From assembly GCA_964592775.1 (NCBI GenBank), contig CAZQFX010000103.1:1-10342 (forward strand): DNA of 10,342 bases. The letters are read 5' to 3'. The notes beneath the pieces are model-generated. The model saw nothing but the letters and a program-made list of their open reading frames with translations. It was not told where the DNA came from and made no database searches. Of the stretch, positions 5,899-10,342 are shown one piece after another; positions within the stretch are counted from its first letter, which is position 1; each line of letters starts with the position of its first letter. Origin of the DNA: SURF-21 sp964592775 (GTDB lineage: Bacteria; Actinomycetota; Geothermincolia; Geothermincolales; RBG-13-55-18). The translations under genes were made by a program, and so were the position numbers.

Positions 5899-5938
5899 TA
5901 AAATAAAGCAGATCAGGGAATTCCCATCCTGACCTGCT
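5899..5938 (-). terminator. Intrinsic terminator of the tRNA gene
   Basis: On the minus strand, just after the tRNA CCA end, AGCAGGTCAGG (5938-5928) pairs with CCTGATCTGCT (5917-5907) over 11 bp with one G-U, around a 10-nt loop. It is followed by TTATTTT. The geometry is that of a Rho-independent terminator. Confidence 0.7.
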
Positions 5939-5944
5939 CTTTCG

Positions 5945-6020
5945 TGGTGGGCCCAGCAGGACTCGAACCTGCGACACGCGGATTATGAGTCCGCTGCTCT
6001 GCCGACTGAGCTATGGGCCC
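5945..6020 (-). tRNA. tRNA with CAT anticodon (elongator Met, or Ile2), CCA encoded
   Basis: The minus strand folds as a full 76-nt cloverleaf: acceptor GGGCCCA/TGGGCCC with discriminator A and encoded CCA, D arm GCTC/GAGC, anticodon stem GCGGA/TCCGC around CTCATAA, T arm GCAGG-TTCGAGT-CCTGC. The G1-C72 pair and the anticodon stem lack initiator features, so it is elongator tRNA-Met or the CAT tRNA modified to read AUA (Ile2). Its 3' 47 nt are duplicated at 4357-4403. Confidence 0.95.
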
Positions 6021-6043
6021 ATATGGCCATTCCACAGATGAAC

Positions 6044-6072
6044 ATTATAGCGCACGTAGGCCGGGCGTTGCA
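6044..6072 (-). promoter_or_regulatory. Candidate promoter of the tRNA gene
   Basis: A perfect minus-strand TATAAT (6049-6044) lies 23 nt before the tRNA 5' end. The -35 region 17 nt further up (TGCAAC) is poor, so only the -10 box is convincing. Confidence 0.45.
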
Positions 6073-6180
6073 CAATAGTCCAGGGCCGTTTGGAAGATAC
6101 CTCGGATGGGCACGGGACACTTGCTTTTTTACGCACGAGCGTCGGCAAACGGACCGGGCGTTTTGAGATCGCCTCGCCCT

Positions 6181-6275
6181 GCTCGCGACGACATTAAGTT
6201 GCGGGGTCGCTTGTTTTGCAAAGACTTTTTCGGAAATTACTCATCGCGAGGTTGTTTCGCTCGCGATGACGTAAT
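6181..6275. repeat. REP-like palindromic intergenic region
   Basis: TCATCGCGAG (6241-6250) and CTCGCGATGA (6260-6269) form a perfect 10-bp hairpin around a 9-nt loop. It can extend through ATTAC (6236-6240) and GTAAT (6271-6275) past one unpaired C. GCTCGCGATGAC (6259-6270) repeats GCTCGCGACGAC (6181-6192) with one change. The style is that of multicopy extragenic palindromes seen in many genomes. It lies beyond the 3' end of the peptidase gene but lacks a U-run. Confidence 0.5.
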
Positions 6276-6335
6276 CCGGAACCGTCATGTATGGAACGGA
6301 TCAAGCTGTCGCCGCATCCTCCAACCGAATCCTGT

Positions 6336-7973
6336 TCAAGAGTCGGGTGTCTGCCCTGGCGGGATTGTCCCCGGGGGTGGCGGCACCTGCGATGGCGGTG
6401 GCGGCGGGGGCTGGTAGGCAGGTGGCGCGGGCGGCTCCGGCGGACCTCCCCCTGGAGCCCCACCCGCCTCCGGACCGGCGACACCGCCGCTTCCGCCACC
6501 CGGAGGATAGTAGTAGGGGCCATAGGTCCCCGCCGGGGGCTGGGCGGGCGGCGCCGGCGGGCGGCGGTACATGACGAACATCACGATCACGAGGACGATG
6601 CCCAACACGAGCAGCCCTACGACCAGGCCGGCCACGAGCCAGGTCAGGTTGGTGTCCTCGCCGCTTCCTTCTTCTTCATCTCCCGCCAGGGCACCCTCGT
6701 CGATCACGTCGCCTTCCTCGCCTAAAGCAGCAACAGCCGTACTGAGGGGCTCTTCCTGCGTGGACTGAACCAGGTAGGTGTTCGCGCCGTCCCTCTTCAG
6801 CCCCAACCGGTAGTCGTCGGTCGACCATACCGACCAGGCTCCCATGGGGGATTCCTCTTTCACCTCGTCCTCGAAGCGGGCCTGCACGTATTCCACGTAC
6901 GCGGAGGCGAACTCCTGTGCGTCTTTCTCGCTGTCCCACGTATACGACTGTACCAGCACCTTGTCACCGTCGCCGTTGCTGTAGTAGTGGTAGCGGTTGC
7001 CGCCCCAGCCCTCGGCGGCCTTTTCCGTTTTCCTGCCGGAGAGATACGGCTGGTAGAGCTGCTTGACGTCGAATTCGCCCAGCACGTCGTCGTAGTCCAG
7101 TTCCCATCCCTCGCCCAATTTGGACGAGATGTCTTCAAGCTCCACCTTGACCGCTTTCTCGCCTTTTACGTATTTCTCGGGATGGTAGATCTGTTCCGTG
7201 CTGACGGGGGGGTCGCTGTAAGCCTTGTCGAGGGCGCCGAAGCCGCCGTCCTCATAGATATAATCGGCGAATTCCTGGCCTTCCTTGTAGGGGAAAAGGA
7301 GGCTGTCCTTGATATAATCAGGGGCGCTGTTGAACACGCCCATGGAGTAGCTCTCGCCCTCGAGCATGTACTCCATCCAGTCCTCCTCGGTGAAGTATTC
7401 GCTCAACCAGATGTCCGAGGCGGTCACGGCGTCCCCCTCCACCAGGCAGGTGGCCGCAAATGAGGCGTCGTCGTCGGTCTCCTCGACCGCGTCCTCCGGG
7501 TCGTCGAAGGGCGGGCGGTCGAGGTCGAAGTTCATGTCCTGCAGGTAGTGGACGATCTCGTGGGAGAGGGTATAGCGGTCCGCCGCGCTCATCGTCTCGT
7601 CTTCCGAGATGAGGTAGAGGCTGTCGTCCTCGGGGTCGTAGAAGCCCGCGATCTGTTCCGTCAGCAGGTCGATGTAGAAATCCTTGAGGTCCAGGTCGGG
7701 CTCGATGAAGCCGAGCAAGACCATGATGTCCTCGGCGTCCTGTATCTCCTCTTCCGGGTTGTCTTTCTCGAAATCCTCTATCATTCGCTGTTTGAGCTGT
7801 TCCCTGGTCAGGTAGTTGACCTTGATGTCGGGGCTGGCCTCCAGCCCCCTTATCTCCTCCGTCTGGGTGAAGACCTCCTCTATCTCCGCCTGGTCGCCCT
7901 GGGCGGAGACCAGTGACAGGGACAGGACCAGGATGATAAGGACCACCAGGACGCCCATGAACGTCTTACGCAT
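6336..7973 (-). CDS. Secreted, membrane-anchored HExxH metallopeptidase-like protein with Pro/Gly-rich tail
   Basis: A 545-residue, very acidic protein. Residues 1-25 (MRKTFMGVLVVLIILVLSLS, ending VSAQG) are a signal peptide. SHEIVHYLQD gives a zinc-binding H138-E-x-x-H142, and CLVEGDAV gives Glu179 as a probable third ligand, a gluzincin-like arrangement. EQIAGFYDPEDDSLYL just before it is typical of this putative peptidase group. Residues about 443-468 (LTWLVAGLVVGLLVLGIVLV...MYRR) form a membrane helix followed by basic residues. The last roughly 75 residues are rich in Pro, Gly and Tyr and would be cytoplasmic. The ATG at 7973 is chosen because AAGGAA lies 7 nt upstream, the signal peptide starts there, and it overlaps the end of the endonuclease III gene by 8 nt (ATGCGTAA). 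Substrate unknown; proteolysis is inferred from motif only. Confidence 0.85.
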   Translation of the reverse strand: MRKTFMGVLVVLIILVLSLSLVSAQGDQAEIEEVFTQTEEIRGLEASPDIKVNYLTREQLKQRMIEDFEKDNPEEEIQDAEDIMVLLGFIEPDLDLKDFYIDLLTEQIAGFYDPEDDSLYLISEDETMSAADRYTLSHEIVHYLQDMNFDLDRPPFDDPEDAVEETDDDASFAATCLVEGDAVTASDIWLSEYFTEEDWMEYMLEGESYSMGVFNSAPDYIKDSLLFPYKEGQEFADYIYEDGGFGALDKAYSDPPVSTEQIYHPEKYVKGEKAVKVELEDISSKLGEGWELDYDDVLGEFDVKQLYQPYLSGRKTEKAAEGWGGNRYHYYSNGDGDKVLVQSYTWDSEKDAQEFASAYVEYVQARFEDEVKEESPMGAWSVWSTDDYRLGLKRDGANTYLVQSTQEEPLSTAVAALGEEGDVIDEGALAGDEEEGSGEDTNLTWLVAGLVVGLLVLGIVLVIVMFVMYRRPPAPPAQPPAGTYGPYYYPPGGGSGGVAGPEAGGAPGGGPPEPPAPPAYQPPPPPPSQVPPPPGTIPPGQTPDS

Positions 7974-8787
7974 CGCCGTTTCCTTCCTCCTTGACTCCCG
8001 CGCGCGGGCACATGTCATTGAGACAGCACTCGGGGCAGTTTGGTTTCCGCGCCTTGCAGACCTGCCTGCCGTGTTCGATCAGGTTTATATGCAGCCTGAA
8101 TTTTATATCGTCTGGCACCAGCTCATCCATGATATCGTGCGCCCGATCGGTGCTTGTCCGCAAGGGGATGATCCCCAATCGCTTACACACACGAAAGACG
8201 TGCGTATCCACCGGGAAGCAGGGATAGCCCGTCTGAAACAGCAGCAGCACCGCCGCCGTCTTCCTCCCCACCCCCGGCATCTCCAGCAGGTAGCGCTGCG
8301 CCTGTTCGGCGTCCATGTCCCGCAGGCACTCGAGCGAATAGGCACCGCAATCCGCGTGGAGCCTTTCCAGCACGATCTTGATGCGCTCCGCCTTCACGCG
8401 CGATATCCCCCCGGAGCGGATGGCCTCCTCGATCTCCCCGGCCGGAGCCGCGGCCGCCTCTTCCCAGGTCGGGAACCTCTCCTTCAACCGCTGGAAAGCG
8501 CGGTGCGAATTGACGTCGCTGGTGTTCTGGGAAAGGATGGTATGAACGAGCCCTTCTAGAAGGTCCGAGAACCGGGGGTTCCAGATGCGGTCTCCGTAAC
8601 AGCGCAAGAGGCGGCGGTCGACCTCCGGCAATAACCCCGCAGTACGGTTTTTCTCATGCCTGCCCCGCCGATCGGCGCCTTCATTATCCGGATACTGTTC
8701 AGCCAGTCCACTCTCCTTTTCCCGCCATACATGTACAAGTTTACCCTGCGTGCATGGGCTTGCTTCGCGTTTTACCCAGCATAACAT
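7966..8787 (-). CDS. nth: Endonuclease III (DNA glycosylase / AP lyase)
   Basis: Base-excision repair enzyme that removes oxidised pyrimidines and cuts the strand at the abasic site. The core ILSQNTSDVNSHRAF, the helix-hairpin-helix EMPGVGRKTAAVLLLF with catalytic Lys (residue 176 from the ATG at 8787), and FPVDTHVFRVCKRLG with catalytic Asp194 are all present; Lys-Asp spacing is 18 as in E. coli Nth. Four cysteines at 244, 251, 254 and 260 (C-x6-C-x2-C-x5-C) hold a 4Fe-4S cluster. The start is uncertain: from 8787 (or TTG 8793) the protein carries about 50 residues more than E. coli Nth, and these look unlike the family. The only strong Shine-Dalgarno (AAAAGGAG, 8720-8713) precedes an in-frame CTG at 8706; an in-frame TTG at 8631 would give about 221 residues. 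Translationally coupled to the peptidase gene by an 8-nt overlap. Confidence 0.92.
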   Translation of the reverse strand: MLCWVKREASPCTQGKLVHVWREKESGLAEQYPDNEGADRRGRHEKNRTAGLLPEVDRRLLRCYGDRIWNPRFSDLLEGLVHTILSQNTSDVNSHRAFQRLKERFPTWEEAAAAPAGEIEEAIRSGGISRVKAERIKIVLERLHADCGAYSLECLRDMDAEQAQRYLLEMPGVGRKTAAVLLLFQTGYPCFPVDTHVFRVCKRLGIIPLRTSTDRAHDIMDELVPDDIKFRLHINLIEHGRQVCKARKPNCPECCLNDMCPRAGVKEEGNGDA

Positions 8788-8810
8788 ATACAACCATCAA
8801 CCCTGGCGGT

Positions 8811-8840
8811 TTGACAATGCAAGGGGTTTTTGTGGAAAAT
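8811..8840 (+). promoter_or_regulatory. Candidate promoter of the TetR gene
   Basis: A perfect TTGACA (8811-8816), 18-nt spacer and GAAAAT (8835-8840; 4 of 6). An A/T-rich run follows. On the other strand TTGTCA (8817-8812) could serve the endonuclease III gene, so the two divergent promoters would overlap and the TetR protein could control both. Confidence 0.45.
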
Positions 8841-8873
8841 ATATAAAAATCGTGCAGTTATTCATTGACGAAG

Positions 8874-8880
8874 AAGGAGG
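8874..8880 (+). promoter_or_regulatory. Shine-Dalgarno site AAGGAGG deciding a TTG start
   Basis: AAGGAGG is placed 7 nt before the TTG at 8888, an ideal spacing. It is directly followed by an out-of-frame ATG at 8881 that opens only 10 codons. Confidence 0.7.
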
Positions 8881-8887
8881 ATGCGAC

Positions 8888-9481
8888 TTGCCAAGGAGAG
8901 ACAAAAGGGCTGATATCGTCAATGCCGGGATCCGCATCTTTTCCCGCAAAGGTTTCAACCGCTGTTCTGTCGAGGATATCCTGCAGGAGGCCCACGTGGC
9001 CCGCGCTACCTTCTACAGCTACTTCGACAGCAAGAAGGACCTCTTCGTGGAACTCGTGGACGGCATACTGAACACCATGTTCGAGATCGCGGCCAGGGAA
9101 CTCGGCGATATACCCTCCACCATCGACGAGCTCAAGGAGAAAACCAGGAATACTCTCCTCGCGCTCTACCGTTACTTCAGCGAGAACTGGGAGTTCTCCG
9201 CCATCTACATCAAGGAAGTCATGGGGATGAACCCCGAGATAGACTATCGCATCGTCGAATGGCAACAGCGCATGGCGGAGATGGTCAAGGTGCTCTTGAC
9301 CCGCGGGGTGGAAAAGGGGATCTTCCGCTCCATAGACGCGGATATCGTGGCCCCCCTCGTGGCGGGGGTCCCGCAACATCTCGGCCTGCAGCTGTTCATG
9401 ATCGGCAAGAACGTAGATATTCCGAGGATCGCCGACGCGGTCACCGATTATCTCATCTACGGCCTGGCGGTTCGCAACTGA
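8888..9481 (+). CDS. TetR/AcrR family transcriptional regulator
   Basis: A 197-residue protein, the usual length for TetR regulators. The N-terminal DNA-binding domain is clear: KRADIVNAGIRIFSRKGFNR, then the helix-turn-helix SVEDILQEAHVARATFYSYF and DSKKDLFVELVDGIL. The rest (about 65-197) is the helical ligand-binding and dimer domain (SENWEFSAIYIKEVMGMNPE, RGVEKGIFRSIDADIVAPLV), whose ligand cannot be read from sequence. The start is the TTG at 8888 because of the AAGGAGG and because longer versions from 8750 add residues unlike TetR proteins. It is divergent from endonuclease III and followed after 4 nt by the unrecognised gene at 9486, which is likely in the same transcript. Confidence 0.92.
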   Translation: MPRRDKRADIVNAGIRIFSRKGFNRCSVEDILQEAHVARATFYSYFDSKKDLFVELVDGILNTMFEIAARELGDIPSTIDELKEKTRNTLLALYRYFSENWEFSAIYIKEVMGMNPEIDYRIVEWQQRMAEMVKVLLTRGVEKGIFRSIDADIVAPLVAGVPQHLGLQLFMIGKNVDIPRIADAVTDYLIYGLAVRN

Positions 9482-9485
9482 GATT

Positions 9486-9926
9486 GTGTTTCAACTGGCG
9501 TTGACGGGGAACGTGGGCATCCCATCGCTTTTCCTGCACCTATCTCACGCGTACGGGGACAAGGCCGTGGCCCGTGCTTCCCCACTGCTGGACGTATTTG
9601 CCTGGAGCCCGTACTCCCTGCTTTCCCGTTCGGATGCCGCGGACTCGCTGCATGTCGAGACCTCATTTAACGAGGTAGACGTGGGAATCTTCCGCCTGGA
9701 ACACAGGCTGCGCGCCGGGCGCGGCCTTTTCCTCACCAGGTGCATGGCCTTGCTGGAGCTCACGGACCTTCCCGGAGAGGACGGCTTCCGCTTCGTGCCC
9801 CACCTTCATCCCGAGCCGGACATGGTCGCGCCCGACCAAGTATTCAGGTCGCCCTGCGAGATCCTGAGGAACGGAAATCCTCGACCCTTGCCCTGGTGCC
9901 AGACCTCGCGTCCCTGGAAGCTTTGA
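9486..9926 (+). CDS. Unrecognised protein, N-terminal part; frame probably shifts near 9840
   Basis: GTG at 9486, four bases after the TetR stop, opens a frame of 146 codons. Up to about 9840 the codons look like the neighbours (mostly G/C-ending) and the protein reads naturally: GNVGIPSLFLHLSHAYGDKA, SLHVETSFNEVDVGIFRLEH, ALLELTDLPGEDGFRFVPHL. After about PDMVAPDQ it turns into an unnatural tail (FRSPCEILRNGNPRPLPWCQ), while another frame becomes protein-like. No domain, signal peptide or membrane segment is recognised. Weak Shine-Dalgarno; translation may be coupled to the TetR gene. Probably the same gene as the next entry, split by a one-base loss. Confidence 0.6.
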   Translation: MFQLALTGNVGIPSLFLHLSHAYGDKAVARASPLLDVFAWSPYSLLSRSDAADSLHVETSFNEVDVGIFRLEHRLRAGRGLFLTRCMALLELTDLPGEDGFRFVPHLHPEPDMVAPDQVFRSPCEILRNGNPRPLPWCQTSRPWKL

Positions 9927-10342
9927 ACCACCGGGCCGGGATGCGGACAGCGCTCACCCTGGAGGGGAACACCATCTCCTACGGGATGATAGGCCACCGC
10001 GTGAAGGGCCATGTCTATTTCAAGGCGCGCAGGTTTCCCGGTTTCGCGCTGAAGAAGGGGCAGGAGGCTTCTCGCTCCTACTACCTGTCCGCGAGCGAAG
10101 GCAGCGGGGCGGAAGTGCACCGCGGCGTGAATTCCTTTCTGTGGGAGATATGCGGCCGGCCGCGCCTTCACGGAGCGGGTAATCAGGAGCTGTCCCTGGG
10201 GGAGCATGCCGAGCTCGCCGGAAACTGGGCTTTCCTCAACGAAGAGAACTGGACGGAGCTGGAGATCTTGGGTACGATCCCGCCTGGGGTCAGCCCTGGA
10301 ACGGGATCGAAGGCCATTGTTGATGAATCCCGCCTGGGGTCA
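9842..10342 (+). CDS. Unrecognised protein, C-terminal part in the shifted frame, cut by the right edge
   Basis: From 9842 the frame two bases on from the previous entry reads IQVALRDPEERKSSTLALVP, then DLASLEALNHRAGMRTALTL and continues without stop to the window end (GHRVKGHVYFKARRFPGFAL, SYYLSASEGSGAEVHRGVNS, LAGNWAFLNEENWTELEILG). Codon choice is like that of the upstream part. No own Shine-Dalgarno is seen; internal candidates are GTG 9896 and ATG 9941. The simplest reading is one gene from 9486 with a single-base deletion between about 9820 and 9842, either a real mutation or an assembly error. Function unknown. Confidence 0.5.
   Translation, partial: MQVALRDPEERKSSTLALVPDLASLEALNHRAGMRTALTLEGNTISYGMIGHRVKGHVYFKARRFPGFALKKGQEASRSYYLSASEGSGAEVHRGVNSFLWEICGRPRLHGAGNQELSLGEHAELAGNWAFLNEENWTELEILGTIPPGVSPGTGSKAIVDESRLGS
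10277..10342 (+). repeat. 16-bp direct repeat at the right edge
   Basis: ATCCCGCCTGGGGTCA occurs at 10277-10292 and again as the last 16 bases, 10327-10342. CGATCCCG (10275-10282) also mirrors CGGGATCG (10302-10309). A contig ending exactly on a short repeat suggests an assembly break, so the final 50 bases deserve caution. Confidence 0.55.

Larger units (their letters stand above)
4357..5991. mobile_element. Small tRNA-targeted integrated islet carrying an HTH-MNT/HEPN pair
   Basis: The islet is bounded by the 47-bp direct repeats 4357-4403 and 5945-5991 (period 1588 bp), the right copy lying inside an intact tRNA. The interior is visibly richer in A+T than the flanks, mainly in its non-coding parts. 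It carries one overlapping gene pair on the minus strand plus a decayed second MNT fragment. No integrase, excisionase or transposase is visible, so it would be a deletion derivative or an element mobilised in trans. A plain partial tRNA duplication is the main alternative. Confidence 0.6.

Noticed and set aside
6236..6275. Hairpin as a Rho-independent terminator of the peptidase gene
   Set aside because: No run of T follows the stem on the minus strand; a REP-like palindrome fits better.
6987..7916. Plus-strand frames opposite the peptidase gene
   Set aside because: The minus strand carries signal peptide, HExxH and membrane helix; the plus-strand peptides are shadows of its acidic codons.
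8858..9379. 173-codon minus-strand frame opposite TetR
   Set aside because: The plus strand has a textbook TetR helix-turn-helix, strong ribosome site and usual length.

Overview
The window looks like an entire short contig, because genes are cut at both edges and the length is odd. It comes from a bacterium with moderately high GC. Supporting signs are G/C-ending codons in the backbone genes, frequent TTG/GTG starts backed by strong Shine-Dalgarno sites, a CCA-encoded tRNA, an Fe-S type endonuclease III, TetR, and consensus sigma-70-like promoters. A thermophile-related or deep-branching actinobacterial or Chloroflexi-like lineage would fit, but this is a guess from gene flavour and the sequence does not prove it.

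Layout. (1) 1-1503, minus: the N-terminal 501 codons of a large secreted surface protein (signal/TM segment, L-type lectin domain, invasin-like Big domain, InlB-B-like repeats). It runs off the left edge. (2) 1504-2042: a long intergenic stretch with inverted repeats, a possible 36-codon ORF, and a promoter plus palindrome ahead of the next gene. (3) 2043-3272, plus: an AAA_14/DUF4143 ATPase with a PD-(D/E)xK-like C-terminus. (4) 3348-4166, plus: a HEAT-repeat protein, with a near-perfect palindrome in front of it.

(5) 4357-5991: the most interesting part. A 47-bp copy of the 3' part of a CAT-anticodon tRNA (anticodon stem to CCA) lies 1588 bp from the same sequence inside the intact tRNA at 5945-6020, in the same orientation. 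This is the usual footprint of a tRNA-targeting integrative element. The A+T-richer stretch between the copies holds only an HTH-MNT nucleotidyltransferase and a HEPN-like protein (overlapping genes, likely a toxin-antitoxin or defence pair), a near-consensus promoter covered by 20-bp-phased repeats, and a decayed fragment of a second MNT gene. No integrase is visible. The HEPN protein has Ile where the family's catalytic Arg would be expected.

(6) 6021-6335: tRNA promoter and a REP-like palindromic intergenic region. (7) 8787-6336, minus: endonuclease III overlapping by 8 nt (translationally coupled) a secreted, membrane-anchored HExxH metallopeptidase with a Pro/Gly-rich tail. (8) 8888-9481, plus: a divergent TetR-family regulator. 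It is followed after 4 nt by an unrecognised gene (9486 to the right edge) whose reading frame appears to shift near 9840. The last 16 bases repeat an upstream sequence, possibly an assembly edge effect.
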